In this document: positions 1 to 7,411 of the stretch, in pieces
Layout: every line of letters begins with the position of its first letter
Numbering within the stretch: the first letter of the stretch is position 1
Source of the DNA: Muribaculaceae bacterium
Lineage (GTDB): Bacteria > Bacteroidota > Bacteroidia > Bacteroidales > Muribaculaceae
Direction: 5' to 3'
DNA length: 64,000 bases
Assembly: GCA_014867205.1 (NCBI GenBank)
Contig: WGUO01000005.1
Span: 43,108-107,107, forward strand
Position numbers and translations under genes: made by a program
The notes under the pieces: generated by a model
What the model was told of the DNA's origin: nothing
Database searches by the model: none
The model's input: only the letters and a program-made list of their open reading frames with translations

Positions 1-2
1 GC

Positions 3-407
3 GACGACATGACCGTGGTGCTCGCCTTCGAGCCTCACGACGTGAAGCAGCTCGACACCACGCAGATCAACGCCCTGCTTGTCAATGACTCCAACTATTT
101 CCTCGACTACCAGCTGATGCGACGCGACGGCGAGACGGGCTGGGTTGTGGCCGCGCATGGCGAGGCAGCCCCCAACGAACTCGTCGAGCTCGGCCAATAC
201 ACGCAGGATACGGTCAAGGTGTTCGAGCGTATCGTGTTCCAGGCCATCGCCCGCAAGCAGGACAAGGCGTTCAGTATAAAGACTCCCGTCAGCGTTTCAC
301 GCAAGCTCGACATGGTGAAGTTCTACAAGATGCACTGCTTCCGCCCCGGCGTCTATTTCGAGACTCCGGTGCTTGAGGTGACGCTCTTCGCCGAGCGCAG
401 GAAATAA
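3..407 (+). CDS. DUF2027-type protein, C-terminal part (cut by window edge)
   Basis: The reading frame is open to the left edge, so the gene starts outside the window; the ATG at base 9 is probably internal. The visible 130 or so residues resemble the central domain of the Bacteroidota DUF2027 family, with phrases such as NDSNYFLDY and DMVKFYKMHCFRPG that I associate with that family. Members I know of normally continue into a C-terminal Smr (MutS2-like) domain. Here the frame stops soon after LEVTLFAERRK, so no Smr domain is present. The function of the family is not established. It is followed after 52 nt by the DUF695 gene on the same strand, so the two may be co-transcribed. Confidence 0.7.
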   Translation, partial: DDMTVVLAFEPHDVKQLDTTQINALLVNDSNYFLDYQLMRRDGETGWVVAAHGEAAPNELVELGQYTQDTVKVFERIVFQAIARKQDKAFSIKTPVSVSRKLDMVKFYKMHCFRPGVYFETPVLEVTLFAERRK

Positions 408-459
408 ACCTGAGACCGGCTCCAGTGCATATATTTCACAACCCCTTAAATCAGATACG

Positions 460-906
460 ATGGCTGAACGCTGGTGGTCGTCGCCGCTGACCGGCGATGC
501 AGGCAAGACCGTGATTGTGACCGGACGCGACTATCTGGACAAGATAATCGCCTCCGGCAAGTTCCCGAATCTCATACAGGTGTCGTGGCGGTACAACTCA
601 CTGCCCGACGGCTTCCCCGACGAGGCCGACGCAGAGCTGATGGGCCGTGTCAGCGACGCCTTCGAGACGACGTTCCGCAAGGATAAGGTGGCATATCTTG
701 TCGGTATATACACGGGCGAGGGGAGGCGCGACTGGATGTTCTATGCCGGCAACCTCAACATATTCAACAAGGTGTTCAACCGCGCCCTTGTCGATATCGA
801 GGAGACCGTGCCGTTCGAGATTGACGCCGAGTCAGACCCCGGCTGGGAACATTACGCCGAGATGCGTCGGCTCTCATACATCCCTGAGGATGATGAGGAG
901 AACTGA
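460..906 (+). CDS. DUF695 domain protein
   Basis: A 148-residue soluble protein without signal peptide or membrane segment. The order of features fits DUF695: an N-terminal WW pair, a central VSWRYNSLPDGFPDEAD stretch, and an aromatic DWMFYAGN segment followed by an acidic tail. The family is widespread but has no assigned biochemical role. It lies 52 nt downstream of the DUF2027-type gene and 52 nt upstream of the amylase gene, all on the plus strand, so it could be part of a short transcript, although nothing links it functionally to starch use. Family assignment is from pattern recognition only. Confidence 0.75.
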   Translation: MAERWWSSPLTGDAGKTVIVTGRDYLDKIIASGKFPNLIQVSWRYNSLPDGFPDEADAELMGRVSDAFETTFRKDKVAYLVGIYTGEGRRDWMFYAGNLNIFNKVFNRALVDIEETVPFEIDAESDPGWEHYAEMRRLSYIPEDDEEN

Positions 907-958
907 CATGCCCGGGGCTGAAAAAAGAAAATATAAATTCTATTATACGTTAACCTAT

Positions 959-3742
959 ATGAGAAAAAGCATTTTACTGTTATTGTCCTGTGTGCTGGCA
1001 TGCGTGTCCGCGTTGCGCGCACAGGTAGTGACCACTGAGCCGACCCCTCTTCAGGAGGACTCGGAGAACGTGGTGATTTATTTTCATGCCGACGAGGGCA
1101 ACAAGGGTCTGATGGGCACTCCCTCGACCACGCCCCTCTATGTACATACGGGCGTCGATGTCATTGACAACGACGGCACCGAGACCGGCTGGAAATATGC
1201 CCCGGAATGGTGCGACAACGACGAGAAGTATCAGCTGCAGTATGTCAGCGAGAACCTCTGGAAACTTGTCATTGGCGATATCCGCACTTACTACGGACTT
1301 GAGGCCGACGAGACCGTGAAACGCCTCTGCTTCGTGTTCCGCAACGGCAACGGCAGCAAGAAGGGTGTCGAGGAAGGTGGCGGCGACGTGTTTGTCGACG
1401 TGCTTGACTCGGGCTTCCAGCTCGCATTCCGCCAGAGCCGCCTCAGCAACATCGTCAACGCCGACACGCCGGCCATCCGTTTCACGGCCACGACAACCGT
1501 CCCCGCCGACATTAAGATTATGCTGGGCGATCAGGTGTTGGGCGAGACAACCGAGCCTGCCGACAAACTCGTGGCCTCCTATAAGTTCGAGGAAATCGGC
1601 AACTACTACGTGAAGGCCGTGGCAACCTCCGAGGGCAAGACCCTCGAGAAGACCATACTGATTGTATACGCACGCGACTCGCAGCCTGCCGCCGACCAGA
1701 CTCTCCCCAATATGGGCCTTACCAAGAACGGCGACGGCTCATATACCTTCTGTCTGGCTGCCCCCGAGAAGGATGCCGTGATGCTCATCGGCTCGTGGGA
1801 CAACTATCAGGCCAACAATGACTATGTGATGGACTATGTGGATGTCACCGAGCAGGGCGCCACATTCCGCTACTTCAAGATCACGCTCCCCGAGTCGAAG
1901 ACCGGCAAGACATTCGGATACTATTATCTTGTTGACGGCTCGAAGGCAGTGGGTGACCCCTATGCGCGTCTCGTGCTCGACCCGAGCAACGACAAGTATA
2001 TCTCCGACGAGATCTATCCCGGCCTTCCCGAATATCCCGAGGGGAAGGTGCCGGCCAATACGGTTGTCGCATGGCACGCTGAGAACATGCTCGCCTACGA
2101 CTGGAACGTGACCGACTTCAAGGGTGCGCCGAAAGACAATCTCGTGATATATGAGCTCCTGTTCCGTGACTTCACCGGAACAGAGGGCATGGCTCGCGGA
2201 AACGGTACCGTGCGTCTCGCCATTGAGAAACTTCCCTATCTCAAGGAACTTGGCGTCAACGCCATCGAGCTTCTTCCCATCAACGAGTTCAACGGCAACA
2301 ACTCATGGGGCTACAATCCCAACTTCTACTTCGCTATCGACAAGGCCTACGGCACGCCGCAGGATTATAAGGAGTTCATCGACAAGTGTCACGAGATGGG
2401 CATCGCCGTCATACTCGACGTGGTGTTCAACCAGGCTGACTGGCTCCATCCCTGGTATATGATGTACCAGACAGGCCAGAACCCCTTCTTTAATGCGACT
2501 GCACCCCATGCCTACAATGTGCTCAACGACTGGAACCAGGGCTATCCGCTGGTGCAGAAGCAGTGGCGCGACATGCTTCAGTTCTGGCTCAGCGAGTATA
2601 AGGTCGACGGTTTCCGTTTCGACCTTGTCAAGGGCCTGGGCGACAATGACTCATATGCCAACTCCGGCGACAGCGGCACGAACGCCTACAACGCAAGCCG
2701 TGTGGCCCGCATGAAGGCGCTCCATGACGCTATGCGCGAGGTCAACCCCGACGCATACTTCATCAACGAGAACCTTGCCGGCGCCAAGGAGGAGAACGAG
2801 ATGGCCGAGGATGGTGAGCTCAACTGGGCCAACGTCAACAACGCAGGCTGCCAGTTCGCAATGGGCTATCAGTCTGACGCCAGCCTCAACCGCATGTGGG
2901 CTGTCCGCGACAACCGCACGGCAGGAAGCACTGTCGCATATCTCGAGAGCCATGACGAGCAGCGTCTCGCCTACAAGCAGGACCAGTGGGGTGTCGCCGG
3001 TGTCAAGGGCAACCATAAGGTCAGCATGCAGCGTTGCGGCTCCGCAGCCGCACAGATGCTCCTCGTGCCCGGCTCACACATGCTCTGGATGTTCTCGGAG
3101 ATGGGTAATGCGCAGAACACCAAGGACAACAACGGCGGCAACAATACAAGCCCCAAGATCGTGAACTGGAATCTTCTCAACGATCCCGACAACGCCGGTC
3201 TGGTGCGCAACTACGGCGAGCTCGTGCGTCTGCGCCTGTATAACACAGAGCTCTTCGCTGACGATGCCGACTATACACTCAACCTGTCCGGATGGAAGAA
3301 CGGCCGTACAATCTCCACATCGGCAGGCGACAAGGAACTCTATGTCGTGGTCAACCCGAATATTGACAAGGATATAGAGGTCACCGTCAATTTCAAGAAG
3401 GATGACGACACTGCATATCTTATCGCCTCGAAGAGCTTTGACTCGCATCCCGTTTTCGACGCCAAGGCAAAGACCATGACGGTCGAGCCCGGCTGCTATG
3501 CAGTCGTGACCACCACCAACATCTCGAATATCGAGAGTGTGGCGGATGAGGTGATGTCAGCCACCAGGATATTCCCGATGGGCGGCGAGATCCGCGTTGT
3601 CAACAACGACGCCGACGTATATGTATATACTCTCGATGGCGTCAAGGTGGCCGAGGGCCGTGGCGAGACATCAATAGCGGTGCCCGCGGGCATGTATGTA
3701 GTGCGCGCCGGCGGTAAGACCGCGAAGGTGGCAGTGAAATGA
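959..3742 (+). CDS. secreted GH13 alpha-amylase-family glycosidase with T9SS tail
   Basis: A 927-residue extracellular enzyme expected to hydrolyse alpha-1,4 (possibly alpha-1,6) glucans. I start at the ATG at 959 because it opens a clear signal peptide ending near ALRAQ; the frame is open further upstream, but that part overlaps the DUF695 gene. Residues about 270-365 look like a CBM48/E-set module (LIGSWDNYQ, YYYLVDG). The (beta/alpha)8 domain follows with the GH13 landmarks: DVVFNQ, GFRFD with the nucleophile D555, INEN with the acid/base E604, and ESHDEQR with D666. The last 70 residues form a type A T9SS sorting domain ending in GKTAKVAVK. No SusCD genes are adjacent. Subfamily and exact specificity cannot be told from sequence alone. 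Confidence 0.93.
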   Translation: MRKSILLLLSCVLACVSALRAQVVTTEPTPLQEDSENVVIYFHADEGNKGLMGTPSTTPLYVHTGVDVIDNDGTETGWKYAPEWCDNDEKYQLQYVSENLWKLVIGDIRTYYGLEADETVKRLCFVFRNGNGSKKGVEEGGGDVFVDVLDSGFQLAFRQSRLSNIVNADTPAIRFTATTTVPADIKIMLGDQVLGETTEPADKLVASYKFEEIGNYYVKAVATSEGKTLEKTILIVYARDSQPAADQTLPNMGLTKNGDGSYTFCLAAPEKDAVMLIGSWDNYQANNDYVMDYVDVTEQGATFRYFKITLPESKTGKTFGYYYLVDGSKAVGDPYARLVLDPSNDKYISDEIYPGLPEYPEGKVPANTVVAWHAENMLAYDWNVTDFKGAPKDNLVIYELLFRDFTGTEGMARGNGTVRLAIEKLPYLKELGVNAIELLPINEFNGNNSWGYNPNFYFAIDKAYGTPQDYKEFIDKCHEMGIAVILDVVFNQADWLHPWYMMYQTGQNPFFNATAPHAYNVLNDWNQGYPLVQKQWRDMLQFWLSEYKVDGFRFDLVKGLGDNDSYANSGDSGTNAYNASRVARMKALHDAMREVNPDAYFINENLAGAKEENEMAEDGELNWANVNNAGCQFAMGYQSDASLNRMWAVRDNRTAGSTVAYLESHDEQRLAYKQDQWGVAGVKGNHKVSMQRCGSAAAQMLLVPGSHMLWMFSEMGNAQNTKDNNGGNNTSPKIVNWNLLNDPDNAGLVRNYGELVRLRLYNTELFADDADYTLNLSGWKNGRTISTSAGDKELYVVVNPNIDKDIEVTVNFKKDDDTAYLIASKSFDSHPVFDAKAKTMTVEPGCYAVVTTTNISNIESVADEVMSATRIFPMGGEIRVVNNDADVYVYTLDGVKVAEGRGETSIAVPAGMYVVRAGGKTAKVAVK

Positions 3743-3821
3743 TGAATTTATTTCGATTTTAACATAAAATTGTTAAAATTGGGGCAAATCTCTAAAAAGA
3801 CGTAAAAAATATCGTCGAAAA

Positions 3822-3855
3822 TTTGCTTCGGTAATAAAATTTATATTACCTTTGC
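3822..3855 (+). promoter_or_regulatory. Bacteroidota-type promoter for the small lipoprotein
   Basis: A TTTG at 3822-3825 lies 21 nt before TACCTTTGC (3847-3855), matching the -33 TTTG / -7 TAnnTTTG promoter of this phylum. The predicted transcript starts about 45 nt upstream of the ATG at 3907. The surrounding 150 bp are very AT-rich. Confidence 0.75.
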
Positions 3856-3906
3856 ATCGTTTTTGATAGCAAATACATTGTTTTATTATTTTAAATTTTT
3901 AAAGAG

Positions 3907-4116
3907 ATGAAGAAAGTAGTTTATTCGCTTGCTGTTCTTTTCAGCGTAGCACTCGTATCGTGCGGCGGCAACAAGGCTGCTGAGGCAACTGACTCTGACA
4001 CTGTTGTAGCAGAGGCTATCGAGGAGACTGTAGCAGTTGACACTAACAATGACACTACAGTTGCTGTTGAGGCTGCTGAGGTTGTTGAGGCTCCCGCTGC
4101 TGACAGCGCAAAGTAA
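3907..4116 (+). CDS. small acidic lipoprotein
   Basis: A 69-residue protein with a short charged start (MKKVV), a hydrophobic segment and a lipobox LVSC, so the mature protein would begin at the cysteine and be lipid-anchored. The rest is built almost only of Ala, Glu, Val, Thr and Asp, which suggests an unstructured, negatively charged tail. It has its own near-consensus promoter and a clean terminator, so it is a monocistronic unit. Codons are unusually biased to GCT, GTT and ACT compared with the GC-rich neighbours, which in this group often marks strong expression. I do not recognise a family and assign no function. Confidence 0.85.
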   Translation: MKKVVYSLAVLFSVALVSCGGNKAAEATDSDTVVAEAIEETVAVDTNNDTTVAVEAAEVVEAPAADSAK

Positions 4117-4155
4117 ATTTCCGCTGAGGACAGTTTGACGAAAAGTCAAAGTAAA

Positions 4156-4197
4156 GAAGTCGGTGTTCCCGTCAGGGTTCGCCGACTTCCCTTTTTT
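4156..4197 (+). terminator. intrinsic terminator after the lipoprotein
   Basis: Stem GAAGTCGG (4156-4163) pairs with CCGACTTC (4182-4189), extended by two inner pairs (one of them G-T), and is followed by a run of Ts at 4192-4197. Confidence 0.9.
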
Positions 4198-4198
4198 A

Positions 4199-4230
4199 TT
4201 TGCCTATGTCGCGGCATTTGCTTATATTTG
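4199..4230 (+). promoter_or_regulatory. promoter for the coiled-coil membrane protein
   Basis: TTTG at 4199-4202, a 20-nt spacer, then TATATTTG at 4223-4230: a full match to the phylum consensus. It begins directly after the preceding terminator and lies about 65 nt before the ATG at 4297. Confidence 0.75.
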
Positions 4231-4296
4231 CACGATATTCGGCATAGGTGTCGATTCCGGTGCCGACGTCATGCATAATACTTACATACCGACAGT

Positions 4297-5226
4297 ATGA
4301 ATAAGAAACTGAAGACCATAATTATCGCGGCAGCGGCTGTCCTTGTCTGCCTTATCGGGCTTGTCGTGGTGCTGATAGTGCGCAACAACAGCAACACAAA
4401 GGCTGTGAACGAGGCTACTGCCCGCGCCGACAGTCTGGCAATCGCCAACGACCAGTTGCTGCTCACCAATGAGTTCAATCAGCTTAATGCCGATTTCAAC
4501 CAGTATGAGGGGCAGCAGATATATCTCAAGAACGACTCGCTCGTGCAGAAGTACAATGAGGCGCGCATGAAGGTCGAGGGCCTGATCCGCGAGCTCAACG
4601 AGGAGAAGAAGAGTCACAGCAAGGACCTGAGCGCGAGCCGCGCCAAGATCAGGCAGCTCGAGGGCGAGATCGCTACCCTCAAGGGTATCGTGCGTCACTA
4701 TCTTGAGGAAATCAAGCGTCTGGGCGAGGAGAATGCCGGACTCAAGGAGGAGATTCAGCAGGTGCAGCAGCGCAACGAGCAGCTCTCCAACCAGGTGACG
4801 CAGGCCACCACTACCAACGAGCAGTTGTCGCAGACCGTCAGGCTTGCGAAGAAACTCAACATAACAGGTGTGTCGTTCCACGCGTATAACAAGAAAGGCA
4901 AGGTTGAGAAGAACATCAAGAAGGCGCGTCAGCTTGGCGTCAGCTTCACCGTCAGCCCCAATAACACGGCGGCTCCGGGCATGAAGACCTTCTATATGCG
5001 CATCATTTCGCCCGAGGGGGCTTTGCTCGGCGGGGGTGGCAACTTCACCATCGACGGCCATAGCGTGCAGTCTACGGCCCAGCGTGCGGTGGAATATGCC
5101 AACGACGAACTGCCCGTCTCTATCTACTGGGATGTCAACACGACGCTGACTCCCGGCGACTACACCGTTGAGGTCTTCTGCGACGGCTATCGCCTTGCCT
5201 CACGCCACTTCACGATGAAGAAGTAA
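4297..5226 (+). CDS. membrane-anchored coiled-coil protein of unknown function
   Basis: A 309-residue protein. Residues about 7-29 form one hydrophobic span (IIIAAAAVLVCLIGLVVVLIV), probably an uncleaved N-terminal anchor. Residues about 45-190 are a long charged coiled coil rich in Glu, Lys, Gln and Leu. A compact beta-rich C-terminal domain of about 110 residues follows (GVSFHAYNKKGKVEKN to SRHFTMKK). It has its own promoter, and the tRNA-Gln promoter begins 3 nt after its stop, so it is probably monocistronic. Proteins of this build are common in Bacteroidales but I know of no assigned role. The C-terminal domain would lie in the periplasm if the anchor is an N-in signal anchor. Confidence 0.85.
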   Translation: MNKKLKTIIIAAAAVLVCLIGLVVVLIVRNNSNTKAVNEATARADSLAIANDQLLLTNEFNQLNADFNQYEGQQIYLKNDSLVQKYNEARMKVEGLIRELNEEKKSHSKDLSASRAKIRQLEGEIATLKGIVRHYLEEIKRLGEENAGLKEEIQQVQQRNEQLSNQVTQATTTNEQLSQTVRLAKKLNITGVSFHAYNKKGKVEKNIKKARQLGVSFTVSPNNTAAPGMKTFYMRIISPEGALLGGGGNFTIDGHSVQSTAQRAVEYANDELPVSIYWDVNTTLTPGDYTVEVFCDGYRLASRHFTMKK

Positions 5227-5228
5227 AA

Positions 5229-5260
5229 TTTGCGAGTGTCGCGAAAAAGTATTAACTTTG
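5229..5260 (+). promoter_or_regulatory. promoter of tRNA-Gln
   Basis: TTTG at 5229-5232, a 20-nt spacer and TAACTTTG at 5253-5260 match the Bacteroidota consensus exactly. The promoter starts 3 nt after the stop codon of the upstream gene and ends about 55 nt before the mature tRNA. Confidence 0.8.
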
Positions 5261-5314
5261 CGGATGTTTCGAGAGCGTGGCCCACACGGGCTGTGGTTCT
5301 GAGACATTGAGGAT

Positions 5315-5385
5315 TGTCTTATGGTGTAATGGTAGCACTGCAGTTTTTGGTTCTGCCTGTCCAGGTTCGAATCCTGGTAAGACAA
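5315..5385 (+). tRNA. tRNA-Gln (anticodon TTG)
   Basis: A 71-nt cloverleaf. The acceptor arms TGTCTTA (5315-5321) and TAAGACA (5378-5384) pair, with discriminator A at 5385. The D arm contains GGTGTAATGGTAGCAC. The anticodon arm is GCAGT-TTTTGGT-TCTGC with TTG at positions 34-36. The T arm is CCAGG-TTCGAAT-CCTGG. CCA is not fully encoded; ACC follows. Confidence 0.96.
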
Positions 5386-5391
5386 CCGATG

Positions 5392-5435
5392 AAAAGCCTT
5401 GACTTAGCCCCTGCGGCAAGTCAAGGCTTTTATTG
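5392..5435 (+). terminator. terminator of tRNA-Gln
   Basis: A perfect 14-bp inverted repeat, AAAAGCCTTGACTT (5392-5405) with AAGTCAAGGCTTTT (5418-5431), separated by 12 nt. It is flanked by A and T runs, so it could work in both directions. Confidence 0.88.
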
Positions 5436-5547
5436 TTGGTGTGCCTGTCCATCCGGGCCGGAGCCTGAAAGACCGACTCGATTCGTCTTCAATCTTTGGA
5501 TAGGCGGGTTGGTTCGTCTCCCGTCCTCGGCCCTTGGGCCGCAGGAT

Positions 5548-7227
5548 TCAGAAGCGGGCGAAGAACTCCGGCCACTTCACGCCCGGATCGAGGCCGAACT
5601 TGGCGCGTAGCCGCTGCCGGTGTTTCTTGACAGACTCAGGCCTGATCATGAGCAACTGGGCGATATGCTTTGTGTCAAGATCCATATCGAGCAGGCAGCA
5701 CAGGCGTATGTCGCCACGCGTAAGCTGAGGATACTCATGCTTAAGATTCTCGACAAAGCCCGGCCGCATCTCCGTGAATACGGCCGCGAACCGTTCCCAG
5801 TCACTGTCGCCCGTAAGCTGAAGCCTGAGGCGGCGACGCAGATCATCGGCACGGGGCGCGCCATCGCGCTCGGTCTCCGCCATCTGCTCGAGGTCCTGGA
5901 GCAGCGTGCTGATTGCCCGCTCTTTCTCGGCTGTCTTCATCTGTTCGACTGTCAGACGACGCTTGGCATTCTGAAGATCGTTCTTGAGGGCTGTGTCAGA
6001 CTTGCGGTGATGCCGCCTCAGCCATATGAAGAGCTCTGACGCGGGCACAAGCGTGCAGAGCGCCACTATCCATATGACGCGCATGCGGTTGCGGGCACCG
6101 CTTCTCTCGCTGTATTCACGGAACTCGCCGATACGCCTGTCGGCGTTCATGCGTGCCATGCGCAGAGCCCGCTCATAGGCGTCGGCACTCTTGCGTGCCG
6201 ATGAGAGCCTTTGCCTCATGCTGTCTGCTGCCTCTGTATCGCCAATCATCTCATAATATGGAATCAGTCCGGCCATCGACTCAATGTCTATCGCGTTGTC
6301 GTCATCGGTAATCCTCTCGCTGAGTGGCACCGCATATATGGCGGCCGAGTCAGGCTGGCCCGCACGCACCGCCCGTGCCAGTTTCTGCAACATGAACACA
6401 CGCTTGGAGTCATGCTCAAGGGTTAAGGCCCGCATGTAGGTCTCGGCTGAGTCGAGGTCTGCGGCTTCACCGCGCAGCCGGTACAGGTCTGAATAAACCA
6501 TCACACCCAGCGACGGGGCCAATGCCATCAGATGTTTCTCATTGCGTAGGCTGTCGAGCGAGGCCAGATATACCACACTGTCGTTGCGGTTGCGCTCGAG
6601 TCTTACGATATTGCTCTGCATGATGCCTTTCAGCGCAGACAGGCTGTCGGGAACATACCGGAGTATCTCCCGAAGATACTCGACCTGGGTGGGAGCGTCC
6701 CAGACGCGGCCATAGGCCATGTTGAGCTCATAGAGCGTCTCGACGATGCGCATACTGTCGCGAGCATCGATGAAATCGGGCAAAATCCCAAAAAGCGCGT
6801 CCGTTTTGCGTTCAAGGTCCGGCTCGTGCTGGGCCATGTGCAGGCGTATCCTGGCCCTTAGATAGGGCGACAGCGAGCCTGCCGAACGGCTCAGGGTGGC
6901 GCTGTCGAGGGCATGTGTGTCAGCATCCGCGCCGATTGACTCATACAGCCGGCTGCGGGCAAGACTTCCCGCGGCAGACACCGTGGGAATACCCGACCGA
7001 GAGCCTATCGAGTCAATACGCCGCAGCAATTGCTGGACATCCCGGTCCTTATAGAGCTCATATGCCTCAAGTCGGTCGACACAGTCGAGCAGCGAGTCGA
7101 CGGTAGCGTCACCGGTGTGCCAGGGCATAGCGCCCTGATGTGCGCTTTCGTGCGAACATGACAGCAATCCGGTAATCGCGACGCCGATTGCCATTAGCAG
7201 GGTCAATATCCTAAATCGGGTATTCAT
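5548..7227 (-). CDS. TPR-type sensor with one membrane span and LuxR-like HTH
   Basis: A 559-residue regulator. The N-terminus is a signal sequence with a lipobox-like GLLSC (C24). Residues about 35-375 are helical and resemble TPR repeats, expected in the periplasm. A transmembrane helix lies near 382-402, a coiled coil near 410-455, and a LuxR-like helix-turn-helix near 500-545 (GDIRLCCLLDMDLDTKHIAQLL, then SVKKHRQRLRAKF). Its C-terminus resembles that of the regulator at 35282-38185. It is divergent from the giant T9SS gene at 7412, its most likely target. If the lipobox is used, the sensor domain would be tethered both by lipid and by the span, which is unusual. The ATG at 7227 lies only 5 nt from a predicted -7 box. 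Confidence 0.88.
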   Translation of the reverse strand: MNTRFRILTLLMAIGVAITGLLSCSHESAHQGAMPWHTGDATVDSLLDCVDRLEAYELYKDRDVQQLLRRIDSIGSRSGIPTVSAAGSLARSRLYESIGADADTHALDSATLSRSAGSLSPYLRARIRLHMAQHEPDLERKTDALFGILPDFIDARDSMRIVETLYELNMAYGRVWDAPTQVEYLREILRYVPDSLSALKGIMQSNIVRLERNRNDSVVYLASLDSLRNEKHLMALAPSLGVMVYSDLYRLRGEAADLDSAETYMRALTLEHDSKRVFMLQKLARAVRAGQPDSAAIYAVPLSERITDDDNAIDIESMAGLIPYYEMIGDTEAADSMRQRLSSARKSADAYERALRMARMNADRRIGEFREYSERSGARNRMRVIWIVALCTLVPASELFIWLRRHHRKSDTALKNDLQNAKRRLTVEQMKTAEKERAISTLLQDLEQMAETERDGAPRADDLRRRLRLQLTGDSDWERFAAVFTEMRPGFVENLKHEYPQLTRGDIRLCCLLDMDLDTKHIAQLLMIRPESVKKHRQRLRAKFGLDPGVKWPEFFARF

Positions 7228-7230
7228 ATT

Positions 7231-7262
7231 GCAAATTTACCCCATTTTAACATATATTGCAA
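7231..7262 (-). promoter_or_regulatory. predicted promoter of the TPR-type regulator
   Basis: On the minus strand TAAATTTGC (complement of 7231-7239) is preceded at 20 nt by TTG (complement of 7260-7262). Transcription would start at or within the start codon, implying a leaderless message. Confidence 0.5.
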
Positions 7263-7276
7263 GAAATTTGCTTGCA
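7258..7276. promoter_or_regulatory. dyad overlapping the regulator's -33 region
   Basis: TGCAAG (7258-7263) and CTTGCA (7271-7276) form a perfect inverted repeat with a 7-nt spacer, a spacing typical of a dimer-binding operator. It overlaps the -33 element of the minus-strand promoter. A role as operator is inferred. Confidence 0.4.
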
Positions 7277-7411
7277 TGTCCCCCATATTTACCCCCTATG
7301 CTGTTAGCAAAACTTGAAATTCTATATTAAATTTACGGCGATTTTCAGGAACGGGGATGGTTCTGCCGTGACTGCCTGAGCATTGAACTCCCACTTTTTA
7401 AACTCAGATAT

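Noticed and set aside
647..958. Upstream extension of the amylase frame
   Set aside because: It overlaps the DUF695 gene in another frame and precedes the signal peptide.
4282..5061. 259-residue antisense frame with leucine-rich text
   Set aside because: It is the mirror of the coiled-coil gene; leucine richness is the complement of its Glu/Lys codons.
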